Below, piece by piece: positions 9,908 to 19,804 of a stretch of DNA of 64,000 nucleotides. Location of the stretch: the NCBI GenBank assembly GCA_021323595.1, contig JAJPKR010000025.1:1-64000 (forward strand), given 5' to 3'. Positions within the stretch are counted from its first letter, which is position 1; each line of letters begins with the position of its first letter. The notes under the pieces were generated by a model, which searched no databases, had not been told where the DNA came from, and saw only the letters and a list, made by a program, of their open reading frames with translations. The stretch is from Terriglobia bacterium (GTDB lineage: Bacteria; Acidobacteriota; Terriglobia; Terriglobales; SCQP01). The position numbers and the translations under genes were made by a program.

Positions 9908-10992
9908 TGGGATTCGGCGAATTCATCGGCGACGCCCCGGCCGTGGCGCGGCTGCGCGAGCTGATCGCCGCGGGCGGCTTGAACCGCGCGCTGCTGCTGG
10001 CCGGCCCGCGCGGCGTGGGCAAGACGACGCTGGCGATCTTTGCCGGCCTGGCGCTGAACTGCGAGCAGCCGCCGGCGCCGGGGGATTTTTGCGGGGCCTG
10101 CGCCAGTTGCCGGCAGTTGGACCCGGGGTGGCGCGATCTCGAGGCGATGACGGCGGCGGCGCTCGAGTTTCGCGAGCAGCAAGGGAAGACGCGGGCGCGG
10201 GAAGAAGCGCCGCTGGTGCTGCGCGTGCATCCGGAGATCGAGATCTATCCGCCCGACGGCGACTTCTTGAGCATGGCGCAGGCGCGGCGCATCGGCGAGC
10301 GCGGCCATCGCCGCAGCGACCGCGGCCGCTATTGGACGGTGATCGTGCCGGAGTTCGAGCGCGCGCGCTGGATGACCCAGGCCACGCTGCTCAAGACGCT
10401 GGAGGAGCCGCCGCCGCGCACCGCGCTGCTCTTGCTGGCGGAAAACCCGCTCGAGCTGCTGCCCACGGTGCGCTCGCGGGCGCTGCTGCTGACCCTGCCC
10501 CCCGCCTCGCCGCCGGCGCTGGCGCGGCTGCTGGCGGAGCGGCGGGGCGAGCTGAGCGCCGCCGAGCGCGAGGCGGTGGCGCGCTGGTCGCAGGGACGGC
10601 CGGGACGGGCGCTGCGCCTCGACCCCGCCGAGTATCGCGAGTTGCGGCGGCAGGCGCTGCTGCTGCTGGCCACGGCCGGCGGCAGCGGGCCCTGGGCGCC
10701 GCTCTTCGAAATGACCCAGCAGGCCGCGCGGCCAGGCAAAGAAAGACTTGAATCACTGGTCGAAATTCTTTATAGTTTGCTGCAAGATATTTTGTACCTG
10801 CTTTCCGACCGGCCCGAAGCGATTCGCAACGCGGACTGCCGGGCCGAGTTGAGCGGCCTGGCGCAACAGTTCAACCTGCGAAGTGTGGCGTTCGCCACCG
10901 AAGAAGCCGATCGAGTCCTGGCGGCGACGCGGCGCAACGCGCAGCGAGGATTGGCGCTGGAGGCTTGGGCGTTGCGATTAGCCCGGGCGTGA
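9907..10992 (+). CDS. holB: DNA polymerase III delta-prime subunit
   Basis: MGFGEFIGDAPAVARLRELIAAGGLNRALLLAGPRGVGKTTLA; CGACASCRQLDPG; TQATLLKTLEEPPPRTALLLL; overlaps the tmk stop. Confidence 0.88.
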   Translation: MGFGEFIGDAPAVARLRELIAAGGLNRALLLAGPRGVGKTTLAIFAGLALNCEQPPAPGDFCGACASCRQLDPGWRDLEAMTAAALEFREQQGKTRAREEAPLVLRVHPEIEIYPPDGDFLSMAQARRIGERGHRRSDRGRYWTVIVPEFERARWMTQATLLKTLEEPPPRTALLLLAENPLELLPTVRSRALLLTLPPASPPALARLLAERRGELSAAEREAVARWSQGRPGRALRLDPAEYRELRRQALLLLATAGGSGPWAPLFEMTQQAARPGKERLESLVEILYSLLQDILYLLSDRPEAIRNADCRAELSGLAQQFNLRSVAFATEEADRVLAATRRNAQRGLALEAWALRLARA

Positions 10993-11022
10993 CCGCGCCA
11001 GGCAGGGCAGCGGGAGCAAATT

Positions 11023-11424
11023 ATGTCATCTCCCAGTGACTTGGCGGCGCGGCGCGGCAATGATAGCGAAGTCATCGCCAACCGCAAGCTGATACGTCCC
11101 TCCCTCTCGGGCTTTCGCGAGCAACTGGCGGCGGCCGGCAGCAAGCCGCCGTTGGCGGCTCCGGCGGCGGCGGCGGGGCCGCACCGCGTTCCCAAAAAGC
11201 CGGTGCCCCCGGAACAGACCAACGCCGAGGCCTTCTATTACGTCAAGCAGATGCAGGCCAAGACGCCGATGGTGCTGGTGCTGCAAGACGGGCAGGAGAT
11301 TCGCGGGGTGATCGAGTGGTACGACCGCCATTGCCTCAAGATCCATCGCGAAGACGGGCCGAACCTGCTGGTTTACAAGGCCAACGTCAAGTATCTCTAT
11401 AAGCTGGAAGACGCGCGCGGCTAG
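11023..11424 (+). CDS. Hfq/Lsm-like RNA-binding protein with proline/alanine-rich N-terminal extension
   Basis: [64 protein letters not shown] follows the Sm1/Sm2 pattern. Confidence 0.75.
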   Translation: MSSPSDLAARRGNDSEVIANRKLIRPSLSGFREQLAAAGSKPPLAAPAAAAGPHRVPKKPVPPEQTNAEAFYYVKQMQAKTPMVLVLQDGQEIRGVIEWYDRHCLKIHREDGPNLLVYKANVKYLYKLEDARG

Positions 11425-11443
11425 GCCGGCGCGGGATCGCCCG

Positions 11444-12322
11444 ATGGCGTCGGATTGGGTCGCGCGGCAGCGCCAGCGCCTGGAAGCGGAGTTGGCGGCG
11501 GCGCTGCCGGCCGCGCCCGCCGGGGCGCCGGAGGCGCGGCTGTATCGCGCCCTGCGCTATAGCTTGCTAGATGGCGGCAAGCGCCTGCGCCCGCTGCTCT
11601 GCCTGGCGGCGGCGGAGGCGGCGAGCGGCGGCGCCGCCCCGGAAGCGGCGTGGCCGCCGGCCACGGCGCTGGAGCTGCTGCACACCTATTCGCTCATTCA
11701 TGACGATCTGCCGGCGCTCGACAACGACGATCTGCGCCGCGGGCGGCCGGCCTGTCATAAACAATTCGGCGAAGCCACCGCGATCTTGGCCGGCGACGCG
11801 CTGCTGACGCTGGCCTTCGCGCAGTTCGGCGACCGGCGGCTGGCGGGGCGGGGCGCGGAGTACTCGGCGGTGCTGGCGGCGGCGGCCGCCGCCATGGTCG
11901 CCGGCCAAAGCGCCGACCTCGAAGCCGAGGCTGGGAGCGCCAGCGCCGAGCAGGTCGAGTTCATTCATCGGCACAAGACGGCGGCGGTGATTCGCGCGGC
12001 GCTGGTGCTGGGCGGGATGGCCGGCGGCGCGGGCGAGGACGCGCGGGAGGCCTTGGGCGCGGCGGGCGAGGAGCTGGGCCTGGCGTTCCAGATCATGGAC
12101 GACATCCTCGACGTCACCGGCAGCGCCGCGGAACTGGGCAAGAGCGCCGGCAAGGATCAGGCGCAGCGCAAGGCGACCTATCCCGCCGTCTTCGGGTTGG
12201 AGTTGTCGCGGGCGCAGGCCGAGGCGCTGGGCGGGCGCGCGCTCGAGCGGCTGGAGCGGTTCGGCGCCGCTGGCGAGCCGCTGCGCGCGCTGGCGCGGCA
12301 AATGTACCGGCGGACCCGGTAG
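11444..12322 (+). CDS. Polyprenyl (farnesyl/geranylgeranyl) diphosphate synthase
   Basis: LLDGGKRLRPLL; HTYSLIHDDLPALDNDDLRRGRP (FARM); AFQIMDDILDVTG (SARM). Confidence 0.92.
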   Translation: MASDWVARQRQRLEAELAAALPAAPAGAPEARLYRALRYSLLDGGKRLRPLLCLAAAEAASGGAAPEAAWPPATALELLHTYSLIHDDLPALDNDDLRRGRPACHKQFGEATAILAGDALLTLAFAQFGDRRLAGRGAEYSAVLAAAAAAMVAGQSADLEAEAGSASAEQVEFIHRHKTAAVIRAALVLGGMAGGAGEDAREALGAAGEELGLAFQIMDDILDVTGSAAELGKSAGKDQAQRKATYPAVFGLELSRAQAEALGGRALERLERFGAAGEPLRALARQMYRRTR

Positions 12323-12428
12323 GGGCGCAGGCGGCGGCGGTCGCCGCCCCGGACATCGGGTCCGCGGCCGGCAGGGGCGCCGCGCGCGGCCGGTGACGCG
12401 GGCAGGGTGACACCTTTATAATCAAGGC

Positions 12429-12629
12429 ATGCCGCTGTACGAATACCATTGCCGTGACTGCGATTCCGACTTCGAGCGGCTGGAATCGCTGCAGGGCGCG
12501 CCGGAGCCGGCGGAATGCCGCCGCTGCGGCAGCCGGCGCGTCGAGCGCATCGAGTTTTCGCGCGTGGCGGTCGCCACCCCCGCGGGCGGCGGCGAGGCAT
12601 GCTGCTCGCCTGCTCCGGGCGGGGCTTGA
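12429..12629 (+). CDS. FmdB-family zinc-ribbon protein
   Basis: MPLYEYHCRDCDSDFERLESLQGAPEPAECRRCGSRRVERI; preceded by a TATAAT-like element (tttataatc). Confidence 0.85.
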   Translation: MPLYEYHCRDCDSDFERLESLQGAPEPAECRRCGSRRVERIEFSRVAVATPAGGGEACCSPAPGGA

Positions 12630-12667
12630 CGGCGGCGATGAACGGGGCGGTCGGCCCCGCGGCCAAG

Positions 12668-12868
12668 ATGGAAACGACTCAGCAACGCAAACCGAGGCGG
12701 ACCGAGTTCAACCGGTTCCAGACGTTCACCCTGGGGCCGTTCGTGCCCACGATCACGAACGCGCATTTCGACCCGTATGAGGAAGGCCTGCCGCGCCCGG
12801 GGTTGAGCCGGCGGGAGATGGAGACGGTCGAGCGCGTGCGCCTGCCGATTACGCCCGGGCGCAATTAG
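12668..12868 (+). CDS. Short hypothetical protein
   Basis: [45 protein letters not shown]...; fills the gap before the tRNA, no family recognised. Confidence 0.35.
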   Translation: METTQQRKPRRTEFNRFQTFTLGPFVPTITNAHFDPYEEGLPRPGLSRREMETVERVRLPITPGRN

Positions 12869-12897
12869 CTTTACCCCGCATGCGTTGGCCCGCACGC

Positions 12898-12987
12898 GGA
12901 GAGATGGCCGAGTGGCTGAAGGCGCACGCTTGGAAAGCGTGTATATCCGAAAGGGTATCCAGGGTTCGAATCCCTGTCTCTCCGCCA
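12898..12987 (+). tRNA. tRNA-Ser(GGA) with encoded CCA
   Basis: GGAGAGA/TCTCTCC acceptor stem, anticodon stem cacgc-TTGGAAA-gcgtg, long variable arm, GGTTCGAATCC T-arm, G discriminator plus CCA. Confidence 0.97.
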
Positions 12988-13062
12988 GCCTACTCCACCG
13001 CTTGATTTCCGACAGGGCGATACCGCGTTCCCTGGCAACGCGCGAGGGAACGGCGCGTCCGC

Positions 13063-14832
13063 CTAGCCGACGGTGGCGGATGCAGCGTCCGCCTGCGGGC
13101 CGCGCAGCGACGCGAAGACGCCCTTTTGCCGCCAACTGCGAATGAATAGCGCCGTCGCGACGATGCCCGCCGCGGCGCAACTGGCGGCCGCGAGCCAGTG
13201 GCGGCCGAAGAGATCGGTGGTGGCGGCGACGGCGGCGGTGCAGACCACGATTCCCAGGGCGCAATCGTAAAGATCGCCGTGCAATTCCCGCCGCTGCGCG
13301 TCGCGCTCGGCCGGCGTCAGGGCGTCGGTGACGGGGCGCCACAATCCGGGCGGACGGCAGCGGCGATAGAACTCGCGCAGCACTTCGACGCGTTCGGGAG
13401 GCGTCAGCCAGGTCACCGCCAGGATCACCACCCAGCCGGCGCCGAAGAGCAGCAAGAAGCCCTGCCAAAACGGCCGCTGCGAGAAGCCGAGCGGAAACCA
13501 AATCAGGTAGCCGAGCGGCAGACCGGCGACCAGGCCGGCAATCTCGCCCCAGATGTTCAAGCGCCACCAGAAGAAACGCAGCCAGGCCAGCGGCAGGATG
13601 AAGGCGATCATCACGTTGTTGATGAACAAGAACCAGGCCATCATGCCGTTGACGAGGAAGTAGCCGATGAGCAGGGCCAAGGCGAGCAGCAGGGCGGTGG
13701 CGCCGCGGCTGATCCACAGGTAGTGGCGCTCGCTCGCCTGCGGGCGGAAGAAGCGCTTGTAGACGTCGTTGATCAAATAAGATGCGCCCCAGTTCATCTC
13801 CGTGCTCACCGCGGACTGGTAGGACGCGAGCTCGCCGGCGACCAGCAAGCCGGTGAGGCCGGCGAATCCGAAGCGCTTGACCAGCTCTCCCCATACCAAT
13901 TGGCCGGCCATGCCGGAGCCGCCGAAGACGGCGGCGCCCACCAGGCCGAGGAAGAAGAAGGGGATCACGCGCACGACCAGCGAGAGGAAGGCGTTGAAGA
14001 GCTGGCCAACCTGGGCGTGAAATTCGTTCTTGGCGGCCATGAACTTTTGCGCGGTGAAGCCGCCGCCGCCCGCCGGAGCGGCGGCGAAGAACAGGCCTTG
14101 CAGCACCAGCGCGGCGATCGTGATGCGGTCAAAGGCGCCGCCGGGCGGGGTGGCGCGGAAAAATCCGGCGCCGAAGTGTTGGGCGGCGGCGGCGTAGATC
14201 GCGTGCAGGCCCCCGGCGCCATGAATGGCCACGGGAATGAAAACGGCATTGGCGGCGAGAAACAAGATGAACTGGAAGATTTCCGAATAAACGGCGCCCA
14301 GCAAGCCGCCGAGCAGCGAATAGACGAGCGTGACGCCGGCGGCGAACAGGATGGTTGCGGCGTTCCCCCAGCCGAGGATGGGGCCGATGGATTTGGTGAG
14401 CCAGCCGGTGACGTAAGCCATCAGCACCACCGCCCAGCCGAAGCTGAAGTACAGCGCCGAGATCCAGCGGAAGGCGCCCGCGGCGCGGCCGCCGTAGCGG
14501 ACCTCCACAAATTCCGCGGTGGATACGATTTGCAGCCGGCGCCAGAATTTCGACCAGATCACCGCGACCAGCGGCATCCACAGGATCCAGGGAATCCACC
14601 ACCACCAGTTGCCGAGCAGGCCGTCGCGATAGACGAGCATGGTGAAGGCCGAGGCCGAGCCCGAGGAGGTGAACGTGGCGACGGCGGAGAAGCCGATCGC
14701 CCACCAGGCGAGCGAACGGCCGCCCATGAAGTAGCCCTCGATGCCGCGGCTGGCGCGGCGGGTGAAGACCAGGCCGATCAGGAGCGCAATCAGCGAATAC
14801 GCGCCGAGAATCCACCAGTCGAGCGGCTGCAT
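13063..14832 (-). CDS. Sodium:solute symporter (SSS family)
   Basis: MQPLDWWILGAYSLIALLIGLVFTRRASRGIEGYFMGGRSLAWWAIGFSAVATFTSSGSASAF; multiple TM helices. Confidence 0.9.
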   Translation of the reverse strand: MQPLDWWILGAYSLIALLIGLVFTRRASRGIEGYFMGGRSLAWWAIGFSAVATFTSSGSASAFTMLVYRDGLLGNWWWWIPWILWMPLVAVIWSKFWRRLQIVSTAEFVEVRYGGRAAGAFRWISALYFSFGWAVVLMAYVTGWLTKSIGPILGWGNAATILFAAGVTLVYSLLGGLLGAVYSEIFQFILFLAANAVFIPVAIHGAGGLHAIYAAAAQHFGAGFFRATPPGGAFDRITIAALVLQGLFFAAAPAGGGGFTAQKFMAAKNEFHAQVGQLFNAFLSLVVRVIPFFFLGLVGAAVFGGSGMAGQLVWGELVKRFGFAGLTGLLVAGELASYQSAVSTEMNWGASYLINDVYKRFFRPQASERHYLWISRGATALLLALALLIGYFLVNGMMAWFLFINNVMIAFILPLAWLRFFWWRLNIWGEIAGLVAGLPLGYLIWFPLGFSQRPFWQGFLLLFGAGWVVILAVTWLTPPERVEVLREFYRRCRPPGLWRPVTDALTPAERDAQRRELHGDLYDCALGIVVCTAAVAATTDLFGRHWLAAASCAAAGIVATALFIRSWRQKGVFASLRGPQADAASATVG

Positions 14833-14852
14833 GGGGGCGATGCGGCGGGCGG

Positions 14853-16004
14853 CTAGGCCAGGGCTTCCGCGAGCGCGCAAGCGGCGGCGTAGGCGCTCTC
14901 GAGCGATTCGCGCCGCGTCAAGGCGCGCATGCCGGGGATGGGCTCGTATTCGGCGCCGGCCGTCGCCAGCATGCCGCCGTTGAATTCGACGATCAGGCAG
15001 CGCGCGCCGATTTGATGGAACCAGGCGTCTTCGTAATACTTCTCCGGCGGCTTGGGATAGCCGCGCGGCGGCCGTGGATTGAAGAGCAGCCGGCGCGCGC
15101 GCCATTCGGCGTGGATCGCGGCGGCGAGCGCGCTCTCATCGGCCTGGTACGACGCCGAGGGAATGGTGGGCAGAAAGACCTCGGTCGGGAACATGAAATT
15201 GTGGAAGTCGAGAACGCAGTAGGGGCGGACGGCGGCGAGGATTTGCTTGAGCGCGCGCGTCTCGATCCCATGGGTATCGTCCCAATCGAACCACATGTCC
15301 AGACCTTGATCGGTCATGCTCGATCCGATCACGTGGCCGGTCGCCTCCCATTGCGCGATCTGATCGGGCGTGAAGCGCATCGGCGCCTGCTTGACATAGG
15401 TGCCGTAGAAGAACTTGCAGGGTTCATTGCCCTCGGCGTAGAAGCGGGCCGCGTTAGCGTCGTTCCAGTCGGGAATCCACGTGCCGTGCCAGGAATCGGG
15501 AAAATGCAGGGCGAAGCGTTCGGCGCCGCCGGGGTTGATCAAGGGAAAGACAAGGAGCGTCAGGCGCGCGAGCAGGCGCGCGGCGTCAAGCGGGCGGCCG
15601 AAGGGCCGGGCGCCGCCCAGCAGCGCGTCGAGAAACGCGAGCACACCGCGCGGGCCGCTCGGCTCGCAGCCGTGCATGCCGGAAAGAATCGCTACCGGAC
15701 GCGGTCCCGAGCCGAGGCGGAAGCCATAGACCGGCAGGCCCGAGGCGGAGCGGGCGAGCTCGCGAAAGTCGGCGGCGGCGCAATGCCGGTCGGCGAGCCG
15801 GCGCAGCCGGTCGAGGCCGTCGCCGGCATTGAAGAACCAGTAGTCGCGTTCTTCCGCCGACCAGGCGAGGTAGTCGCCGCGGGTGGAGCGCTCGCCGCCG
15901 GCTGCGCCTCCTCCGCGCCCCGCGTCCTCCGGCATCCTGCCGCCGGCCAGCCCGAGGGCCGCGGGCGCGGCCGCCAGGGCGCCCAAGAAGTCGCGCCGTT
16001 CCAT
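14853..16004 (-). CDS. M14-family zinc carboxypeptidase-like protein, exported
   Basis: MERRDFLGALAAAPAALGLAGG; ILSGMHGCEPSGPRGVLAFLDALL (HxxE); LVFPLINPGGAERF; LIVEFNGG. Confidence 0.82.
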   Translation of the reverse strand: MERRDFLGALAAAPAALGLAGGRMPEDAGRGGGAAGGERSTRGDYLAWSAEERDYWFFNAGDGLDRLRRLADRHCAAADFRELARSASGLPVYGFRLGSGPRPVAILSGMHGCEPSGPRGVLAFLDALLGGARPFGRPLDAARLLARLTLLVFPLINPGGAERFALHFPDSWHGTWIPDWNDANAARFYAEGNEPCKFFYGTYVKQAPMRFTPDQIAQWEATGHVIGSSMTDQGLDMWFDWDDTHGIETRALKQILAAVRPYCVLDFHNFMFPTEVFLPTIPSASYQADESALAAAIHAEWRARRLLFNPRPPRGYPKPPEKYYEDAWFHQIGARCLIVEFNGGMLATAGAEYEPIPGMRALTRRESLESAYAAACALAEALA

Positions 16005-16008
16005 GCCG

Positions 16009-19000
16009 CTAGAAAGAATACGTCAGCGCCATTTGAATGACCCGCGGCGTCCAAAGGTTCTCCGCGCCCAGCGCGTAGGTCACGCCCGTGGGCGCGCCGA
16101 TGAGGGAGCCGAACGAGGGCCCATCGCTCAAGCGATTGTCGGGAAAGCGCGTGCCGGTGTGCCAGCTCGAGAGGAAATTGAAGACATCGAGCCGGTATTG
16201 GAGATTTTGCCGCTCGGTGATCGCGAAATTTTTCAGGAAGCTCAGATTTGCCTGCCGCGTGCCGGGCGCGGTCAGGATGTTGCGTCCGGAGTTGCCGTAG
16301 CTGCCGGTGGCCGGCGTGGCGAACGCCGAGGTGTTGAACCATTGCTCGACGGTGGGCGAACCGCTGGCCGGCGCGCCGTTGACCTGCGCCCGCAGGCGAT
16401 CGCCGAAGGGGTCGCCGGTCAGGTCCACGGCGCGGCCGCCGCCGCGGCTGCAGCAATAAACGCTGAACGGCAGGCCGCTGGCGAAGGTGAGCACTCCGCT
16501 CGTCTGCCAGCCGCCCAGCACCCAATTCGCGGGACCGAGCGACCAGCGCCGGCCTTTGCCCACGGGCAGGTCGTAGAGATAGCTCAAGACCAAGCGCTGG
16601 GATTGGTTGAAGTCGGCGGGACCGTAGTTGGCGTGGAGATCGGCGGTGTTCTGGATGAAGTTGTTGCTGCCGCTGAAAGCCGCGATCTCCGACATTTCAT
16701 CCAAGGCGCGCGACCAAGTGTAGTTCGCGAGCAGCGTGAGGCCGTTGTGGAACCGCTGATCGAGGCGGAATTGCAGCGCATTGTAGTTGCCGCTGGCAAT
16801 GTTGGCGTTGGCATAGCTGCCGGCGGCGAAATTGGCGAACGGCACCCGCGTGTCGATCGGCTGGAACGCGGAACCGGTCGCCGGGCAGTTGGCGTACTCG
16901 CCGGTCGCCTGCGAGGCATCCTTCAGACTGTTGCAAATGACCGGCGCGCCGGTGACTGCGCCGGGAATGATATCGGGCGTGCTGGCGAGGTGAGCGTCGT
17001 TGAACTCGTACTGGAACGGTTCATGCATGTCGTGCGAGCCGACGTAACCCAGGTCGAGCAGCAAGTCCGGGGTCAGGGCGTATTGCGAGTCGAGGGTCCA
17101 CTGCTCGGTGTAGGGATTGCGGTTGCCCGGCCACTCCGTTTGGATGCCGAACTGCCAGGCGGGCGGGAAACTGGAAAACACGTTGACGGGCGCCAGCCAA
17201 AGGGTTTTCAGGGCCAGCGGCGAGACCGACTCGTTGCCCGAGGCCACGGGATAGTTGGGGTTGGGCGAGAGAGTCGCAAGCGCGTTGTCGTCGTAGTTCG
17301 TGCCGTCGTAGAAGCGCATGTAAACGCTGCTGAACATGCCCCAGCCGCCGCGCACGACCCAGCGGTTCATGGAGATCGGGCGCCAAGCGAAACCCAGGCG
17401 CGGCTGGAAGTTGTTCTTGACTCCGGGGACCAGCTTGTTGCTGACGCAGCATTGCAAGTAGGTGGCGGCGGCGGCGCCCGCGCTCGAGCTCCAGGTGTTG
17501 ACGAACGTCTTGTCCGCCCAGATCAGCCCGCCGCCTTGCGTCGCGAAGTTGAGGACGCTGCCGCTGTTGTCGAGGGAATGCAGGGTAGAGGGGATTTCGT
17601 AGCGGAGCCCCAAATTCAGCGTGAGCCGCGGCGAGACGTGGTAGTCGTCTTGGAAATAGAAGCCCCACCCCGTACCGCGCACGTTGTACAGGTCGGAGGC
17701 CAGCGGCGCCGGCGCGCCGATCGCGAGCGGATCGCCAAGCAGCAGATCGGCGAAAGCGTTGCCGGCCGTCGGCCCCAGTTTGCCTTGGGCGCCGGCGATC
17801 GGATCGGAGGCGGTATAGGCGCCGGTGAAGCGCAGGGTGCCGTTGACGCTGAAGCCATCGGCATCCCAAAGCTGGATGCGGCGGATATCGGCGCCGAAGG
17901 CCAGGCTGTGGGCGCCATGGATGTAATTGAAGTTCGCGACCTCTTGGTAAATGTTGTCCTTCTGCGAGTAGCCGTTGTTGCCGTTGCCCGGCCCGCTGTA
18001 ACCGTCGCCCATCGCCAAAGTGGGGATGCCGAAGAAGGCGGGAACGGGGTTGGTGTTGGCAAAGCCCAACTGCGCGGAGAGGTTCGGCCCGAAGGCGGTC
18101 ATCGCGCCCTCGTGGAAGTTCTCGCGGGTGTAGCCGGCGCGCAGCGCCATGATGAAATTCGGCGTGAACGTGCGCTGCCACTCCAAGCCCAGCAGGTAGG
18201 AACGATCGAAAACCTCCGAGCTTGACGCCGGCAGCGGCGAGATCGATGGGGCCGTGATCCGTCCGGCATTGAACGTGAACGACAGTTGATCCTTGCCGCT
18301 CAACTGATGATCGAGACGGCCCGTCCAGACGTCGGTGTTGGTGGGCGTCGTCGTGGTGGCGACGAAATTGCCGCAGGGCATGGTGCAGGTGATGTTCGGC
18401 TGGGGAAAGTAGTTGAGCAGCTTCTGGGCGATCGGATCGATGCTCGAAATCTTGTTGCCGGCAAACGCCGCGCGCCCGGAGGGGTCGCTGCCGGTCGCGG
18501 GCTGGCTGCCGGTGGTCGAGGGATCGTAGATGGGATACGGCCAGTCGGAAAAATCGCCCTGGCGTTCGGCCGCCGTGGGCACCTGATAGGTCGCGGCGCC
18601 GGAGGTGCTGCGAATGCGGCCGCCTTCATAGCTGGCGAAGAAGAACGTTCGATTGCGGCCGGAATAGAGGCCGAAGGGCAGGGTGAGCGGCCCGCCGAGG
18701 CTGCCGCCGAACTGATTCTGCCGAAACGGCGACTTGGTGGGGATGGTGGTTCCCTTGGTGGCGTTGAGATAGGCGTTGATGGGATTTTGCGGCTGGAAGG
18801 CGCTGTTCTCGAGGAAGTCGTAGACATCGCCATGGAGGGTGTTGGAGCCGGATTTGAGCGCCACATCGACCTGCGCGGAGCCGAAGCCGCCGGAAGCGGG
18901 ATACACGCCGTTTTCGAGCTTGAACTCCTGAATGGTGTCGGCGGGTGGAATATTGATCGGCTTGCTGAAGAAGAAGTCGGTGTCGGAGATGCCGTCGATG

Positions 19001-19605
19001 ACATAGCTGATCGAGGCCGGGCGGGCGCCATCCACGCTCATCTCGCGGAATTGGCTGTTGAGCCCGTGCTGATCGAAGACCGTGGTCTGGATGCCGCCGG
19101 CCGGCGTGGTCACGCCGGCTTGGATTTGGATTAGGTTGGTGAAGTCGCGGCCGCTGAGGGGCAGCGCAGCGATTTCGCGGGCGGTCACCACTTGCCCCAC
19201 GGTGGCGTTGTCGGTTTGCACCATTTGCGCGTCGGCGGCCACGGTGACCTCTTGCTCGACTTGGCTGACCCGCAGCGTGAAATCCTGCCGCAAAGTGGCC
19301 TCGACTTGCAGCACCAGGCTGCTTGAGGTCACGGTCTGAAATCCCTTGCGGGCGGCGCTGACGCGATAGGCGCCGGGAATCAAGTTCACGAATTCGTAGT
19401 CGCCGCTCGCGGTGGTGAGGAAGCGCGCGGGGATGCCGGTGCCGAGATTGGTCGCCGTCACGACCACGCCCGGCAAGGGCGCGCCGGAGGCGTCCTGCAC
19501 GTGCCCGAGAATAGTGCCCCGCGCGTTTTGCGCTGCCGCCGCCATCGCCAGCGCCAAAACCACGAGAGCCGCCAGAAACCGCTTGCCGATGCTGCCGCCG
19601 ATCAT
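16009..19605 (-). CDS. TonB-dependent receptor, Oar-like, with N-terminal carboxypeptidase-regulatory domain
   Basis: ARGTILGHVQDASGAPLPGVVVTATNLGTGIPARFLTTASGDYEFVNLIPGAYRVSA; plug QVVTAREIAALPLSGRDFTNLIQIQAGV; long beta-barrel ending in VIQMALTYSF. Confidence 0.9.
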   Translation of the reverse strand: MIGGSIGKRFLAALVVLALAMAAAAQNARGTILGHVQDASGAPLPGVVVTATNLGTGIPARFLTTASGDYEFVNLIPGAYRVSAARKGFQTVTSSSLVLQVEATLRQDFTLRVSQVEQEVTVAADAQMVQTDNATVGQVVTAREIAALPLSGRDFTNLIQIQAGVTTPAGGIQTTVFDQHGLNSQFREMSVDGARPASISYVIDGISDTDFFFSKPINIPPADTIQEFKLENGVYPASGGFGSAQVDVALKSGSNTLHGDVYDFLENSAFQPQNPINAYLNATKGTTIPTKSPFRQNQFGGSLGGPLTLPFGLYSGRNRTFFFASYEGGRIRSTSGAATYQVPTAAERQGDFSDWPYPIYDPSTTGSQPATGSDPSGRAAFAGNKISSIDPIAQKLLNYFPQPNITCTMPCGNFVATTTTPTNTDVWTGRLDHQLSGKDQLSFTFNAGRITAPSISPLPASSSEVFDRSYLLGLEWQRTFTPNFIMALRAGYTRENFHEGAMTAFGPNLSAQLGFANTNPVPAFFGIPTLAMGDGYSGPGNGNNGYSQKDNIYQEVANFNYIHGAHSLAFGADIRRIQLWDADGFSVNGTLRFTGAYTASDPIAGAQGKLGPTAGNAFADLLLGDPLAIGAPAPLASDLYNVRGTGWGFYFQDDYHVSPRLTLNLGLRYEIPSTLHSLDNSGSVLNFATQGGGLIWADKTFVNTWSSSAGAAAATYLQCCVSNKLVPGVKNNFQPRLGFAWRPISMNRWVVRGGWGMFSSVYMRFYDGTNYDDNALATLSPNPNYPVASGNESVSPLALKTLWLAPVNVFSSFPPAWQFGIQTEWPGNRNPYTEQWTLDSQYALTPDLLLDLGYVGSHDMHEPFQYEFNDAHLASTPDIIPGAVTGAPVICNSLKDASQATGEYANCPATGSAFQPIDTRVPFANFAAGSYANANIASGNYNALQFRLDQRFHNGLTLLANYTWSRALDEMSEIAAFSGSNNFIQNTADLHANYGPADFNQSQRLVLSYLYDLPVGKGRRWSLGPANWVLGGWQTSGVLTFASGLPFSVYCCSRGGGRAVDLTGDPFGDRLRAQVNGAPASGSPTVEQWFNTSAFATPATGSYGNSGRNILTAPGTRQANLSFLKNFAITERQNLQYRLDVFNFLSSWHTGTRFPDNRLSDGPSFGSLIGAPTGVTYALGAENLWTPRVIQMALTYSF

Positions 19606-19729
19606 GAGATCCTCCCTTGCCCGTGCGGCGTTCTAGCCATCAGAACACCGGGAAATTTAGCTCGACCGGCGCTCATTGTTTTCGGGGGCGGGACCCAAGT
19701 CAACCGGGAAGTGCAGGGTTGTTTCAAAA

Positions 19730-19747
19730 TGTTCTGCGGAACAGAAC
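19730..19747. promoter_or_regulatory. Candidate operator (TGTTC-TGCG-GAACA / GTTCTG-CGGAA-CAGAAC) upstream of the IclR gene
   Basis: Two nested inverted repeats in the divergent spacer between the TonB receptor and the IclR gene. Confidence 0.4.
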
Positions 19748-19804
19748 GCCTGGCGCGCGCGCCGGGATTTGCTGTTTACAGGCGGGCGGCGATTGGAGAG
19801 ACTG

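Noticed and set aside
15883-18225. 780-aa plus-strand ORF
   Set aside because: Antisense to the TonB-dependent receptor, which has strong family motifs.
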